Positions 46,338 to 56,943 of a stretch of DNA of 64,000 nucleotides are shown piece by piece. The notes under the pieces were generated by a model. The model was not told the DNA's origin, searched no databases, and saw nothing but the letters and a program-made list of their open reading frames with translations. The DNA comes from Marinomonas transparens (lineage in GTDB: Bacteria > Pseudomonadota > Gammaproteobacteria > Pseudomonadales > Marinomonadaceae): NCBI RefSeq assembly GCF_016463975.1, contig NZ_JAEMNX010000009.1:1-64000 (forward strand). The letters are read 5' to 3'. Position 1 is the first letter of the stretch. Each line of letters starts with the position of its first letter. Made by a program: the position numbers and the translations under genes.

Positions 46338-47981
46338 ATGTTTACTAGCGCCTTTCGTTTTCTACGCATCATCTTAACTGTGATGCGTTTTCGCCTTGAC
46401 GCCCTCGTCCCTTTTTCTATCTCGCCCTGGTATATACGCTATAGCCTTGGCCTCTTTTGCTCCATTGGTCGCAAAAGAGCCAGAAAAAACAAAGGAGAGC
46501 GCCTACGTCTCGCATTAGAATCTTTAGGCCCTATTTTCATCAAGTTTGGACAAATTCTCTCTACTCGACGAGATCTACTCGACGACGACATCGCGGACGA
46601 GTTAGCCAAACTACAAGATAAAGTACCCGCTTTTTCTGGTCAGGTTGCTCAAGCGATTATTGAGCGAGACCTAAAAGCACCTGTGGAGGAACTGTTCGCG
46701 GAGTTTTCAGCCGACCCTTTAGCGTCCGCTTCAATTGCCCAAGTTCATACCGCCACTCTCCACTCAGGAGAAGAAGTTGTCGTCAAGGTTATTCGCCCGA
46801 ATATAGAAAAGACCATTCGCAAAGACATAGGTCTATTGCATATATTAGCCAACTTAATCACTAGAATGAGTGATGATGGTCGCCGCCTAAAGCCCGTTGA
46901 AGTAGTCAATGACTATGAACACACTATTTTAGATGAGCTTGACCTTGCCAAAGAAGCCGCCAACACAGGCCTTTTGCAACGCAACTTTGTTGATTCTGAA
47001 CTCTTGTATGTGCCTCAAGTATATTGGGATTATTGTCACGGCAATGTAATGGTAATGGAACGCATCTCTGGTATCCCAGTCGCTGACATTGCCTCATTAA
47101 ACAAAGCCAATGTAGACATGAAGTGCCTAGCAGAACGTGGCGTAGAAATTTTCTTCACCCAAGTCTTCTCTCACAGTTTTTTCCACGCAGACATGCACCC
47201 CGGCAATATTTTTGTCGACGTAACTAATCCGCAGAAGCCTAAATACATCGCCATTGATTGTGCCATTATGGGCAGCTTAGATGACGCAGATAAAAGCTAC
47301 CTAGCAAGAAACCTTTTAGCTTTTTTCAAGCGTGATTACCGTTTGGTAGCAGAACTTCATGTGGAAAGTGGCTGGGTACCAAAAGGCACTCCAATACATG
47401 CGTTTGAATCCGCTATTCGCAGTGTCTGCGAGCCAATGTTCGCCAAACCACTTAAGGACATTTCCTTTGGTCAGGTGTTAATCGGCCTGTTCCAAACCGC
47501 ACGTCGCTTTAATATGGAAGTACAGCCACAGCTTGTTCTGCTAGAAAAAACCCTACTCAACATTGAGGGTTTAGGGCGCCAGCTCTATCCAGACCTAGAC
47601 TTATGGGTAACAGCCAAACCTTTCTTAGAACGCTGGATGCGCGAACAAATGGGGCCAAAGCGCATCATGGAAGAAGCTCGTAAACAGGCGCCAGAATGGG
47701 CAGGGCAGCTACCGCAGATACCTAATTTAATATTCTCAGCGCTATCACAAATATCTCACCAACAAGAACACATGAAGTCGCAAACTCAAGCCATTGAACA
47801 ACTCGGTGAAGAATTGAAAAAAAACCGCCAAGGCTTACCATTTAAGTTACTTGGCCTAGTGAGTATAGGAGCAGCATGGATAACAACAGACACCGCTTCT
47901 TTGGAAGTACTGAAATCTGCTGATTTCATCAGTTTGGGGTTATTTATCGTAGGCCTATACCTATTCGTATTAAAATCGTAA
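46338..47981 (+). CDS. ubiB: Ubiquinone biosynthesis kinase-like protein UbiB
   Basis: This 547-residue ABC1/ADCK/UbiB family protein has the KxGQ-type motif ([19 protein letters not shown]), the alanine-rich ATP loop region ([23 protein letters not shown]), [12 protein letters not shown] and IDCAIMG, and a hydrophobic C-terminal membrane segment. It is needed for ubiquinone synthesis, probably as an ATPase that extracts lipid precursors. Confidence 0.96.
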   Translation: MFTSAFRFLRIILTVMRFRLDALVPFSISPWYIRYSLGLFCSIGRKRARKNKGERLRLALESLGPIFIKFGQILSTRRDLLDDDIADELAKLQDKVPAFSGQVAQAIIERDLKAPVEELFAEFSADPLASASIAQVHTATLHSGEEVVVKVIRPNIEKTIRKDIGLLHILANLITRMSDDGRRLKPVEVVNDYEHTILDELDLAKEAANTGLLQRNFVDSELLYVPQVYWDYCHGNVMVMERISGIPVADIASLNKANVDMKCLAERGVEIFFTQVFSHSFFHADMHPGNIFVDVTNPQKPKYIAIDCAIMGSLDDADKSYLARNLLAFFKRDYRLVAELHVESGWVPKGTPIHAFESAIRSVCEPMFAKPLKDISFGQVLIGLFQTARRFNMEVQPQLVLLEKTLLNIEGLGRQLYPDLDLWVTAKPFLERWMREQMGPKRIMEEARKQAPEWAGQLPQIPNLIFSALSQISHQQEHMKSQTQAIEQLGEELKKNRQGLPFKLLGLVSIGAAWITTDTASLEVLKSADFISLGLFIVGLYLFVLKS

Positions 47982-47997
47982 CATTTGAGAGACTATA

Positions 47998-48330
47998 ATG
48001 ACCCATGATGTATTAGCGCAGCTCGCCGCCACTCTTGAAGAACGTAAAAGTGCGGCAGCGGACTCATCTTATGTTGCCAGCCTCCACGCAAAGGGGTTAA
48101 ATAAAATCCTAGAAAAAGTAGGCGAGGAAAGCATTGAAACTATTATTGCAGCGAAAGACGCTGTTACCTCTGGTGACAAATCTGAGCTTATTTATGAAAC
48201 AGCTGACCTTTGGTTCCATACATTAGTCATGCTGTCTCATTTAGATCTAGGCCCAGATGCTATACTTGATGAATTAGCACGTCGATTCAATTTGTCTGGC
48301 TTAGAAGAAAAAGCCAACCGTACCAAATAA
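47998..48330 (+). CDS. hisE: Phosphoribosyl-ATP diphosphatase
   Basis: This 110-residue all-helical MazG-like protein has [31 protein letters not shown] and [16 protein letters not shown], the HisE pattern with EExxE and ExxD metal ligands. It catalyses the second histidine step. In related genomes hisI precedes it; here the preceding gene is ubiB, 16 bases away. Confidence 0.95.
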   Translation: MTHDVLAQLAATLEERKSAAADSSYVASLHAKGLNKILEKVGEESIETIIAAKDAVTSGDKSELIYETADLWFHTLVMLSHLDLGPDAILDELARRFNLSGLEEKANRTK

Positions 48331-48343
48331 GTAGGAGATAAAC

Positions 48344-48562
48344 ATGTTAGGTGGTATTAGCATTTGGCAATTACTAATCGTTTTGGCTATTTTAGTGCTT
48401 ATATTCGGCACAAAAAAATTGAAGAACCTAGGTTCTGATTTAGGTGGTGCAGTAAAAGGCTTCAAAGAAGCCGTAGACAAAGACAATGACGCAGATGAGC
48501 CTAAAACGGCGCAGAACAAGATCATTGATGTCGAAGAAAAAACAGACGATAAGAGCGCCTAA
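48344..48562 (+). CDS. tatA: Sec-independent protein translocase subunit TatA
   Basis: This 72-residue protein has one N-terminal membrane helix ([18 protein letters not shown]), the hinge [21 protein letters not shown] and a short acidic tail. TatA forms the pore for folded proteins. It is the first of tatABC, 13 bases after hisE. Confidence 0.95.
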   Translation: MLGGISIWQLLIVLAILVLIFGTKKLKNLGSDLGGAVKGFKEAVDKDNDADEPKTAQNKIIDVEEKTDDKSA

Positions 48563-48565
48563 TTT

Positions 48566-48982
48566 GTGTTTGATATAGGCTTAGCAGAACTTCTTGTTGT
48601 TTTTGTCGTTGGTCTATTGATCCTTGGTCCCGAGCGTTTACCGCACGCGGCCAAGACGGCTGGGCTATGGATAAGGAAAATTCGTCGCAGTATCAATTCG
48701 GTACAACGAGAAATCAATGCCCAACTCGATCAAGAAGAATTACAACAAAAAATCAATGAAACCAACCAACGCATCATGAAAGAAGGTGAGGTCATTCAAA
48801 ATACCATCACCCCTTTACCTGAAGTTGAAGCGGAATTGCCCCCCGTTAACCCTAGTCAACAAGAGCAAGATGAAAAACACCTATTCGTTAAAGAAGCAAC
48901 ACAAGCAGAAGAAAATATAGACGAAACATCGCCTATTCCAAATGAAAAAAAAGCATCAGACGCTAACTTATCGCGCCCTTAA
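48566..48982 (+). CDS. tatB: Sec-independent protein translocase subunit TatB
   Basis: This 138-residue protein opens FDIGLAELLVVFVVGLLILGPERLPHAAKTAGLW, the TatB helix and hinge with the conserved Glu and GPERLP. A charged helical tail follows. The start codon is GTG at 48566, 3 bases after the tatA stop. It forms the twin-arginine receptor with TatC. Confidence 0.95.
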   Translation: MFDIGLAELLVVFVVGLLILGPERLPHAAKTAGLWIRKIRRSINSVQREINAQLDQEELQQKINETNQRIMKEGEVIQNTITPLPEVEAELPPVNPSQQEQDEKHLFVKEATQAEENIDETSPIPNEKKASDANLSRP

Positions 48983-49037
48983 TCGCCACTTTATGTGGGT
49001 TACCTTGTTGTTAACCATCTACGGATTTTGACCTTCT

Positions 49038-49808
49038 ATGAGCACAAATTCTTCTGATCAAGCGCCACTTGTTGCCCACCTCATCGAACTTAGAAACCGT
49101 TTACTAAAATCTGTACTCGCCATATTAATACTCTTCGCCGGCCTCTACTATTTTGCCAATGACCTGTACCTGATAGTTTCTGAACCATTACGCCTCCTAC
49201 TACCTGCTGGCAGCTCATTAATTGCAACCGAAGTCGCCTCACCTTTCTTAGCACCACTAAAGCTTACCTTCGCCGTCGCGGTATTAATTTCGGTTCCCTA
49301 CACCCTTTATCAGGCTTGGTCTTTTATCGCACCCGCTCTCTATAAGAACGAAAAACGTATTGCCATCCCACTTCTTATTTCAAGTATCTTCCTATTTTAT
49401 GCTGGCGTACTGTTCGCTTATTACGTGGTTTTACCACTTATTTTTGGCTTCTTCACCACAGTCGGTCCCGGTGAGGTCACCGTTATGACCGACATAAATA
49501 ACTACTTAAACTTTGTCCTGAAGTTATTTTTTGCTTTTGGTGTCACCTTTGAAATCCCAGTAGCCACTTACTTGTTAATTAAGGCTGGCGTCACTAGCGT
49601 TGCCACCCTCTCGAAAAAGCGCCCGTATATTTTCCTTGGTTGTTTTGTGGTTGGTATGCTTATCACACCTCCGGATATTTTTTCTCAGACGCTATTAGCC
49701 ATCCCTATGTGGATGCTATTTGAGCTTGGACTGATGGCGGGTCGTACCGTAAAGGCCGACAAGGATGAAGAAGAAAACAAAGATAAGGTCTCTGAGCCAA
49801 GCAATTAG
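49038..49808 (+). CDS. tatC: Sec-independent protein translocase subunit TatC
   Basis: This 256-residue protein has six membrane helices, the conserved N-terminal APLVAHLIELRNRLLKS, the periplasmic SEPLRLLLP and the FGVTFEIPVATYLL segment. It recognises twin-arginine signal peptides. It ends the ubiE-ubiB-hisE-tatABC unit and is followed by a terminator. Confidence 0.97.
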   Translation: MSTNSSDQAPLVAHLIELRNRLLKSVLAILILFAGLYYFANDLYLIVSEPLRLLLPAGSSLIATEVASPFLAPLKLTFAVAVLISVPYTLYQAWSFIAPALYKNEKRIAIPLLISSIFLFYAGVLFAYYVVLPLIFGFFTTVGPGEVTVMTDINNYLNFVLKLFFAFGVTFEIPVATYLLIKAGVTSVATLSKKRPYIFLGCFVVGMLITPPDIFSQTLLAIPMWMLFELGLMAGRTVKADKDEEENKDKVSEPSN

Positions 49809-49838
49809 CAAAGAGACAATTCAAAATCACCTGTACCT

Positions 49839-49864
49839 AAACGCCTCACTTGACTGGGGCGTTT
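49839..49864 (+). terminator. Terminator after tatC
   Basis: AAACGCC at 49839-49845 pairs with GGCGTTT at 49858-49864, followed by T. Short stem but correctly placed. Confidence 0.65.
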
Positions 49865-49956
49865 TGCGATCACGGCAAGACCAAGGCTTTTATTCAAACT
49901 AACAAATCAAGTACTCTAATAACTTAATATTCCAAATTAACTCAGAAGGATGCGTC

Positions 49957-50910
49957 ATGAAAATCATCAGTGCTGAAGAAGTACGAAACTCATTGTCCTT
50001 TGATGCACTCATTCCTTCTCTCAAGGCCGCATTTAGCCATGACTTTGGTATGCCCCAAAGACAAATGTATCCATTACCCGGTGGGACAGAAGAAAAGCAC
50101 GACACCTTCGCCGTCCTACCTGCTTGGACTGAAGAGGTCTTGGGTGTTAAAAGCTTCACCCATTACCCACAAAATCCAGAGAAAGGCCGATTGACGGTTG
50201 CCGCACAAGTACTGCTGTTTTCCCGTGATACTGGAGCCCCTATCGCCTTGGTCGATGGTACCAGCCTGACCTATTGGCGAACCGCTGCCGTATCCGCTCT
50301 GGCAGCCAGCATAATGGCAAGAGAAGACGCTAGCTCCTTATTACTTTTTGGCACTGGAGAATTAGCGCCCTATATGGCATTAGCTCATGCTAGCGTCCGC
50401 CCCATTAGCAACATCTATATCCATGGCCGTTCCGAAGAAAAAATGCAAAACACCCAGCATCAGATACAAGCGGCTAGACCAGATATCGATGTGAAAATCT
50501 GTACAAATTATAAAAATGTGATTACTGGCGTCGATATTGTCAGTTGCGCCACCGGTAGCCCTAAGCCTTTATTTAAGAGCTACGAACTCGCTGCTGGCAT
50601 GCATATTGATTTAGTTGGCAATCATCACAGGACATGTCGAGAATGCGACTCAGCCACGGTTAAAATGGCTCATCTAATAGTCGACAGTCGTTTAAACGTT
50701 TTAAATGAGGCGGGAGAGGTTTTGATTCCGCTCGAAGAAGGCTCTATTGAGAAAGACCACATCAAAGGGGAGTTGGCCGAGCTTTGCTCAGGCAATATAA
50801 AAGGGCGATTAAACAACAGTCAAATGACGCTGTTTAAGTCCGTCGGCACAGCACTTGCTGATGTTGCCAGCGCCTATCACGTATATCAAAACATAAAGAA
50901 AACGAGCTAA
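49957..50910 (+). CDS. Ornithine cyclodeaminase / mu-crystallin family protein
   Basis: This 317-residue protein has the family's N-terminal VKSFTHYPQNPEKGRL (substrate lysine region), a Rossmann fold with LLFGTGELAPYMALAHASV, and CATGSPKPLF. Members are ornithine cyclodeaminases, alanine dehydrogenases or delta1-pyrroline-2-carboxylate reductases; sequence alone does not decide. An AAGGA ribosome site lies before the ATG. The gene is alone and ends 3 bases from the convergent dtd. Confidence 0.8.
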   Translation: MKIISAEEVRNSLSFDALIPSLKAAFSHDFGMPQRQMYPLPGGTEEKHDTFAVLPAWTEEVLGVKSFTHYPQNPEKGRLTVAAQVLLFSRDTGAPIALVDGTSLTYWRTAAVSALAASIMAREDASSLLLFGTGELAPYMALAHASVRPISNIYIHGRSEEKMQNTQHQIQAARPDIDVKICTNYKNVITGVDIVSCATGSPKPLFKSYELAAGMHIDLVGNHHRTCRECDSATVKMAHLIVDSRLNVLNEAGEVLIPLEEGSIEKDHIKGELAELCSGNIKGRLNNSQMTLFKSVGTALADVASAYHVYQNIKKTS

Positions 50911-50913
50911 CGC

Positions 50914-51348
50914 TCAATCCAGCATAAAGGTAACAGGGCCATCATTGGTAAAAGACACCTTCATATCTGCACCAAAGCGGCCCGTTGCTACTTTTCCATA
51001 CTGAGCACGAACCTTATTCACAAAATCATTAAATAAGCGCTCGCCTTCTTCCGGTACTGCTGCTGTCGAGAAACCAGGACGCAAACCTTTTTTCGTTTCC
51101 GCAGCCAAAGTAAACTGAGAAACCAACAGCACACCGCCACCAACCTGTTGAACATTTAAGTTCATCTTGCCATCTTCATCAGCAAACATTCGGTACTTAA
51201 GTAACTTATCAGCTAAACGCTGAGTGTCGCTTTCACTATCACCTTTTTCGATACCGACCAGAACCAGCTGCCCATGATTAATTTCACCTACCGTTTCGCC
51301 ATCAACCACGACTTGAGCATCCATAGCTCTTTGTATTAGAACTTTCAT
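50914..51348 (-). CDS. dtd: D-aminoacyl-tRNA deacylase
   Basis: From ATG at 51348 the protein has 144 residues. MKVLIQRAMDAQVVVDGE, the active-site SQFTLAAETKKGLRPGF and the Gly-cisPro-type motif NDGPVTF near the end define Dtd. It frees tRNA from mischarged D-amino acids and glycine. It lies downstream of typA, separated from it by a terminator. Confidence 0.95.
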   Translation of the reverse strand: MKVLIQRAMDAQVVVDGETVGEINHGQLVLVGIEKGDSESDTQRLADKLLKYRMFADEDGKMNLNVQQVGGGVLLVSQFTLAAETKKGLRPGFSTAAVPEEGERLFNDFVNKVRAQYGKVATGRFGADMKVSFTNDGPVTFMLD

Positions 51349-51377
51349 TACCGCCCCCACACATTCACTTATCTCAG

Positions 51378-51402
51378 AAAAAACAAAAGCGCCCGAAGGC
51401 GC
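51378..51402 (-). terminator. Terminator after typA
   Basis: On the minus strand GCGCC-TTCG-GGCGC (51402-51389) is a 5-bp stem with a stable C(UUCG)G-type loop, followed by a T-rich stretch. It separates typA from dtd. Confidence 0.75.
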
Positions 51403-51476
51403 CTCTGTCGCTCATAAACCCACCAAAGTGGATCTATTTGCTGCTGCTCTTTTAAACGATCTTAAAAAAATCGCTT

Positions 51477-53297
51477 CTACTTACGACCAGCGCGCTTACG
51501 CTCGTTTTCAGTCAATAGTTTTTTACGAATACGAATGCTTTCTGGTGTGACTTCTACCAATTCATCGTCTTCGATAAACTCAAGCGCTTGCTCAAGTGTG
51601 TGGCGAATTGGCGGAGTCAACGTCAAGGCTTCATCCGTACCGGATGCACGCACGTTAGTTAATTGCTTACCTTTAACAGGGTTAACCGACAAGTCGTTGT
51701 CACGTGCGTGAATACCAATGATTTGACCTTCATAGATATCAACCGCATGACCAAGAAACATACGACCACGACTTTGCAAGTTAAATAAAGCGTAAGCGGC
51801 CGTTTTCCCCGTCAACATACTAATCAATACACCGTTTTGGCGACCACGAACATCACCCTCTTTTACTGGGCCGTAATGATCAAATACGCTGGTCATGATA
51901 CCAGAGCCAGAGGTTAGCGTTAGGAACAAACCACGGAAGCCAATCAAGCCACGAGAAGGGGTCATGAATTCGAGACGAACACGCCCTTTACCATCTGGCT
52001 CCATGTTAGTTAACTCTGCTTTACGCAAACCAAGCTCTTCCATGATAGAACCTTGATGCTGCTCTTCAACATCAATAACCACTAGCTCAAATGGCTCTTG
52101 AACTTTTCCGTCAACTTCTTTTTGAACTACTTCTGGGCGAGAAACGCCCATTTCGAAGCCTTCACGGCGCATGGTTTCAATTAATACAGACAAATGAAGC
52201 TCACCACGACCAGATACGATGAACTTATCTGGTGTTTCACCTTGGCGAACACGTAATGCAACGTTGTGAATAAGCTCTTGATCAAGGCGGTCTTTAATAT
52301 TACGAGTGGTAATGTACTTACCTTCTTTACCCGCAAACGGAGAATCGTTCACCATGAAGGTCATGCTTACGGTTGGCTCATCCACAGTCAAAGCAGGAAG
52401 CGCTTCAACACAGGTAGGATCACACAAGGTATCAGAAATACTTAGACCATCAATCCCAGTGATACAAACAATATCACCGGCAGAGGCTTTATCCGTATCT
52501 ACACGAGCTAGACCATGATAGCCCTTCACGTTTAGCACTTTACCTTTACGCTCTTTACCATCAGAAGATTTTACAATTACTTGCTGATTAGGAGACAAGC
52601 TACCACGTGTAATACGACCAACACCGATTACGCCAACATAACTATCGTAATCCAATGCAGAAACCTGCATCTGGAAAGTCCCTTCTGGATCAACATCCGG
52701 TACAGGAACGCTATCAACAATCATTTGGTAAAGAGGCGTCATGTCTTCTGCCATTTCTTCTGGATCGTTACCAGAAATACCATTAATAGCTGAAGCATAA
52801 ATAACAGGGAAATCAAGCTGCTCTTCGTTTGCGCCAAGGCTATCAAACAAATCAAATACCTGATCCATCACCCAATCAGGACGAGCACCGGGGCGGTCAA
52901 TCTTGTTAATAACAACAATAGGACGCAAGCCACGCTCAAACGCCTTTGATGTTACGAAACGAGTTTGTGGCATTGGGCCATCAACGGCATCGACCAACAA
53001 AAGCACTGAGTCAACCATAGACAACACACGCTCGACCTCACCGCCAAAGTCAGCGTGTCCAGGTGTGTCTACAATATTGATGCGGTAATCATTCCATTTA
53101 ATAGAGGTGTTTTTCGCCAAAATGGTAATGCCACGCTCTTTCTCTTGATCGTTAGAATCCATGATGCGCTCTGCACCTTCATCTTTACGATCGAGTGTAC
53201 CTGACTGGCTTAATAGCTGATCAACCAAGGTTGTTTTACCATGGTCAACGTGAGCAATAATGGCTACGTTACGTAACTTGCTGATATCATTAGACAT
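51477..53297 (-). CDS. typA: Translational GTPase TypA/BipA
   Basis: This 606-residue protein has the GTPase motifs [29 protein letters not shown] and [13 protein letters not shown]-like domains, and the BipA-specific C-terminal domain ([20 protein letters not shown]). It assists ribosome assembly and stress adaptation. Single-gene unit. Confidence 0.97.
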   Translation of the reverse strand: MSNDISKLRNVAIIAHVDHGKTTLVDQLLSQSGTLDRKDEGAERIMDSNDQEKERGITILAKNTSIKWNDYRINIVDTPGHADFGGEVERVLSMVDSVLLLVDAVDGPMPQTRFVTSKAFERGLRPIVVINKIDRPGARPDWVMDQVFDLFDSLGANEEQLDFPVIYASAINGISGNDPEEMAEDMTPLYQMIVDSVPVPDVDPEGTFQMQVSALDYDSYVGVIGVGRITRGSLSPNQQVIVKSSDGKERKGKVLNVKGYHGLARVDTDKASAGDIVCITGIDGLSISDTLCDPTCVEALPALTVDEPTVSMTFMVNDSPFAGKEGKYITTRNIKDRLDQELIHNVALRVRQGETPDKFIVSGRGELHLSVLIETMRREGFEMGVSRPEVVQKEVDGKVQEPFELVVIDVEEQHQGSIMEELGLRKAELTNMEPDGKGRVRLEFMTPSRGLIGFRGLFLTLTSGSGIMTSVFDHYGPVKEGDVRGRQNGVLISMLTGKTAAYALFNLQSRGRMFLGHAVDIYEGQIIGIHARDNDLSVNPVKGKQLTNVRASGTDEALTLTPPIRHTLEQALEFIEDDELVEVTPESIRIRKKLLTENERKRAGRK

Positions 53298-53544
53298 TTA
53301 TAGTTCTCTGCATTTAGCGTGAGCAAAAAGATATAGCGCCGCTTGACTCGGGCAGATAAGCTCTTCAAGCGTGTCGGATCTTGGTGCGGGGTAAAATTCG
53401 CGCAATTGTACCCTTATATCGATCAATATCCCATTAATGTGTGTAAAAAAGTCCACAAAAATAGCTTAATAAGGGAACAAGATGCATTCAAACTGAGACA
53501 GTAGCATTCTTATACTACAAAAATACTACTCTTCTAAAATCTCT

Positions 53545-54996
53545 CTAAGGAAGGTAGATACCCACATTTTCATACCCCTTACCCAACAAATAAGAAGCAT
53601 GAATACGGCTCATCACACCTTTACCGCAATAAAGTAAATGCGTCACACCTGCATCCAAGTCTGCCCAATTCGACTCTAAGGCAAAGAAAGGAATCACTTT
53701 AACTGGACGACCACTGACTTTTAAAGGGCTCTTGCTGACTTCATCTGGGTGACGAATATCAATGATAATTTCATCACCAACCGGCATACGCACAACAGGC
53801 ACTTCACCTTGATACTGTTTATCGACATCGTCCATGACATTTTGAATCGACACCACTTTGACATCAGCAATGGCTTTTTCTAAAACGGCAAAATCAAAAT
53901 TAGCCTCTTGCTTTTCAACACGGTGCATTTTTGCTCGAGTAGTGGGTTTCACCGAAATCACACCACAAAACTCAGGCATACTGGCCGCAAAAGGCGCAGT
54001 GCCAATCTCAATCGCTTTATCGACAATCTCTTGCTTATTAGTAGTAATTAAAGGACGAATCACCAACTCATCTGTCACCTGATCAATAACTTTAAGATTA
54101 ATCAAGGTCTGACTCGATACCTGTGCAACACTTTCACCGGTTACCAAGGCTTTCGCCCCCACTTCCTCCATTACCTGAGAAGCAGCGCGCAACATCATAC
54201 GCTTGAGGATCACGCCCATTTCTGCGTTATCCACCTTGGTTAAAATTTCGCCCACAACCGCTTCAAAAGGGACAGTAACGAACTTCACGTTAAGCATTGA
54301 ACCATATTTCTTCCAGATGAAATTCGATACTTGCTTAACACCAATTTCGTGAGCATCACCACCTAGATTAAAGAAGCAGAAATGAGTTTTCAGGCCACGA
54401 CTCATCGTCATAAAAGAGCTTACGGTAGAATCATAGCCACCAGAGATCAATGACAGCACAGGCTCTTGCGAACCAAGCGGATACCCCCCCAGACCTTTGA
54501 CTCGTTGCTCAATCAGCCACACTCGGCCATCTCTAATATCGATGGGAACCAATACATCAGGCTCTTTAAGACGCACCGCTTTCGCGCCACAACGGGCTTT
54601 CAAACAGCCACCAATATGGCGCTCGGCCTCAACCGAAGTAAAATCATGATTGCCAACACGCCTTACCCGTACCGCAAAGATGGCATCTTTAATCGCATCA
54701 CCGTATGAAACGATTGCCTGTTCCACCACATCATCAAGATCCACAAAAGGAAACTCACGAACGTATTGAAAATGAGCAATACCCGCAATATTAGACATAG
54801 CGTCAATAAACTCTTCGCGTAAGTCATCATGTTCTGAGTGCACCTCGATGTAATCCCAGTTCCCTGTGACCACCACATCATTATCATACTGGCGTAAAAC
54901 CAGCTTAATATTGTGACGCAGTTGTTTAACAAAGGCCTTACGGACAGGACGACTTTTTATGGTAATTTCAGAAAAGAACTTAACAATGAATTTCAT
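53545..54996 (-). CDS. thiI: tRNA 4-thiouridine synthase ThiI with rhodanese domain
   Basis: From ATG at 54996 the protein has 483 residues, like E. coli ThiI. It has an N-terminal ferredoxin-like/THUMP region, the PP-loop SGGYDSTVSSFM and a C-terminal rhodanese domain with the persulfide Cys457 in LYCGKGVMSR. It makes s4U in tRNA and supplies sulfur for thiazole. A 21-codon upstream extension is rejected because MKFIVKFFSEITIKS is the family start. It is divergent from glnA. Confidence 0.96.
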   Translation of the reverse strand: MKFIVKFFSEITIKSRPVRKAFVKQLRHNIKLVLRQYDNDVVVTGNWDYIEVHSEHDDLREEFIDAMSNIAGIAHFQYVREFPFVDLDDVVEQAIVSYGDAIKDAIFAVRVRRVGNHDFTSVEAERHIGGCLKARCGAKAVRLKEPDVLVPIDIRDGRVWLIEQRVKGLGGYPLGSQEPVLSLISGGYDSTVSSFMTMSRGLKTHFCFFNLGGDAHEIGVKQVSNFIWKKYGSMLNVKFVTVPFEAVVGEILTKVDNAEMGVILKRMMLRAASQVMEEVGAKALVTGESVAQVSSQTLINLKVIDQVTDELVIRPLITTNKQEIVDKAIEIGTAPFAASMPEFCGVISVKPTTRAKMHRVEKQEANFDFAVLEKAIADVKVVSIQNVMDDVDKQYQGEVPVVRMPVGDEIIIDIRHPDEVSKSPLKVSGRPVKVIPFFALESNWADLDAGVTHLLYCGKGVMSRIHASYLLGKGYENVGIYLP

Positions 54997-55330
54997 ATTG
55001 GATTGGATCGTAACCAGTTGGAATGAGAAAGGCGCACAGTATAAAGAAAAGCCAATCAAGACGAAAATAATAAATTCGCACCAAAAACAAACAAGGCAAA
55101 AGTAATATGAATCATTATGGTGCGAAAAACATTTTTAATGCACTCTTACAAATCATTTGCCCGTCTTTTTTTTTATAAATATTAAGTATCCGCATGATAT
55201 ATATAGGTTTATTAATACGCACAAGATTCTGGCACAAGATGTGCTTTACCTATTGCCAACATGGAGCTTCATTTTGGAGCACCCTTAGTTAGTCGAAATA
55301 AATTCGTTTTAATTAAATTGGAGAACAATT
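54997..55330. promoter_or_regulatory. Divergent thiI-glnA control region
   Basis: The 334-base gap has no gene. It carries two inverted 9-bp half-sites, TTCGCACCA at 55075-55083 and TGGTGCGAA at 55118-55126, resembling NtrC half-sites (GCACCA). The sigma-54-type promoter lies about 105 bases downstream of them, the usual enhancer distance. Confidence 0.6.
55230..55245 (+). promoter_or_regulatory. Sigma-54-type promoter of glnA
   Basis: TGGCACAAGATGTGCT matches the -24/-12 consensus (TGGCAC-N5-TTGCW, one mismatch at the T before TGC) and lies 86 bases before the glnA ATG. With the NtrC-like half-sites upstream it indicates nitrogen control. Confidence 0.75.
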
Positions 55331-56737
55331 ATGTCAAACCAGACCCTTGCCTTGATTGCTGAGCACGATGCGAAGTGGGTTGACCTTCGCTTTACCGATT
55401 TCCGCGGTAAAGAGCAGCATGTATCTATTCCTGCTGCGACAGTAGATGAAGAGTTTTTTGAGAATGGTCAAATGTTTGACGGCTCTTCAATTGCTGGATG
55501 GAAAGGCATTAACGAATCTGACATGATCATGATGCCTCAAGCAGACACAGCTATCATAGATCCTTTCACTGAAGAGCCTACTATTATCGTTCGCTGTAAC
55601 ATCATCGAGCCTTCTACTATGCAAGGCTACGACCGCGATCCTCGCTCTGTTGCTATCCGCGCAGAAGAGTTCTTAAAATCTACTGGTCTTGGTGACACAG
55701 CCTTCTTCGGCCCAGAACCAGAATTCTTTATATTTGATGACGTTCGCTGGAAAGCCGACATGTCTGGCTGTTCTGTAGAAATCAATGCAGAAGAGGCCGC
55801 TTGGGCATCTAACAAAAAAATCGAAGGCGGTAACATGGGTCACCGTCCATTCGTTAAAGGCGGCTACTTCCCCGTACCACCTGTTGATTCTCACCATGAT
55901 CTACGTGGCGCAATGTGTGGCGCAATGGAGACAATGGGCCTAGAAATTGAAGTACATCACCACGAAGTAGCGACTGCAGGTCAAAACGAAATTGGCGTTA
56001 AATTCAACACGCTCGTTAAGAAAGCAGACGAAGTTCAGATTCTTAAATACTGTACTCACAACGTTGCTCACGCTTACGGTAAAACAGCGACTTTCATGCC
56101 TAAACCAATCGTTGGCGATAACGGTTCTGGCATGCACGTTCACCAATCTTTCTGGAAAGACGGCGTTAACCAATTTGCTGGTGACCAATACGCTGGCCTG
56201 TCTGAAACCGCGCTTTACTACATCGGTGGTATCATCAAGCACGCTAAAGCTTTGAACGCGTTCACTAACGCTTCAACAAACTCTTATAAACGTCTTGTGC
56301 CTGGTTTCGAAGCGCCTGTTATGCTGGCTTACTCAGCTCGTAACCGTTCTGCTTCTATTCGTATTCCATACGTTGCTAGCCCTAAAGGTAAGCGTATTGA
56401 AGCTCGTTTCCCTGATCCAACCGCTAACCCATACCTAGCCTTCGCCGCTATGCTGATGGCTGGCCTTGACGGCATCAAAAACAAAATCCACCCAGGCGAT
56501 GCAGCAGATAAAGATCTGTATGACCTTCCAGCCGAAGAAGCACTCGCTATTCCTCAAGTTGCCGGTAGCCTAGAAGAAGCCCTTAAAGCTCTTGACGAAG
56601 ATCGTGCCTTCTTGATGCAAGGCGGTGTTTTCTCTGAAGACATGATCGATGCTTACATCGAACTTAAAACAGAAGAAGCACTACGTATCTCAACAACAAC
56701 GCACCCAGTAGAATTCGAACTTTACTACAGTGTTTAA
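55331..56737 (+). CDS. glnA: Glutamine synthetase, type I
   Basis: This 468-residue enzyme has [12 protein letters not shown], the ATP-binding [16 protein letters not shown], and the adenylylation site Tyr397 in DLYDLPAEE, matching the E. coli position. It makes glutamine from glutamate and ammonia, and is regulated by GlnE adenylylation and, from the promoter, by NtrC and sigma-54. ntrB and ntrC follow after a terminator. Confidence 0.98.
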   Translation: MSNQTLALIAEHDAKWVDLRFTDFRGKEQHVSIPAATVDEEFFENGQMFDGSSIAGWKGINESDMIMMPQADTAIIDPFTEEPTIIVRCNIIEPSTMQGYDRDPRSVAIRAEEFLKSTGLGDTAFFGPEPEFFIFDDVRWKADMSGCSVEINAEEAAWASNKKIEGGNMGHRPFVKGGYFPVPPVDSHHDLRGAMCGAMETMGLEIEVHHHEVATAGQNEIGVKFNTLVKKADEVQILKYCTHNVAHAYGKTATFMPKPIVGDNGSGMHVHQSFWKDGVNQFAGDQYAGLSETALYYIGGIIKHAKALNAFTNASTNSYKRLVPGFEAPVMLAYSARNRSASIRIPYVASPKGKRIEARFPDPTANPYLAFAAMLMAGLDGIKNKIHPGDAADKDLYDLPAEEALAIPQVAGSLEEALKALDEDRAFLMQGGVFSEDMIDAYIELKTEEALRISTTTHPVEFELYYSV

Positions 56738-56762
56738 GTAGTCAGTTTTCTTTCAAAACCAC

Positions 56763-56793
56763 AAAGCCCCGATAGCTATCGGGGCTTTTTTTT
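56763..56793 (+). terminator. Terminator after glnA
   Basis: AAGCCCCGATAG and CTATCGGGGCTT form a perfect stem with almost no extra loop and are followed by a run of T. Strong terminator. Confidence 0.92.
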
Positions 56794-56819
56794 GCCCCAC
56801 AAAAACCGTTCATTTATTA

Positions 56820-56827
56820 TCGCACCA
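56820..56827. promoter_or_regulatory. NtrC-like half-site upstream of ntrB
   Basis: TCGCACCA repeats the core of the two half-sites before glnA and lies 71 bases before the candidate sigma-54 promoter of ntrB. Confidence 0.4.
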
Positions 56828-56897
56828 AAAAAGAGCAAAATATCATATCCAAACCTCCAAATGCCTTAGTAAACAGGCCACTTCAGCCTGCCCAATG

Positions 56898-56914
56898 TTG
56901 GTTCGCTTTTTGCA
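56898..56914 (+). promoter_or_regulatory. Sigma-54-type promoter of ntrBC
   Basis: TTGGTTCGCTTTTTGCA has the GG-N10-GC spacing of -24/-12 promoters and lies 30 bases before the ntrB start. It would make ntrBC transcription depend on NtrC itself. Confidence 0.6.
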
Positions 56915-56943
56915 ACTAATAAAACTCAATAGAGAGGCAAACC

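Noticed and set aside
54997..55059. 21-codon N-terminal extension of ThiI
   Set aside because: ThiI proteins begin at MKFIVKFFSEITIKS; the extension is probably untranslated leader.
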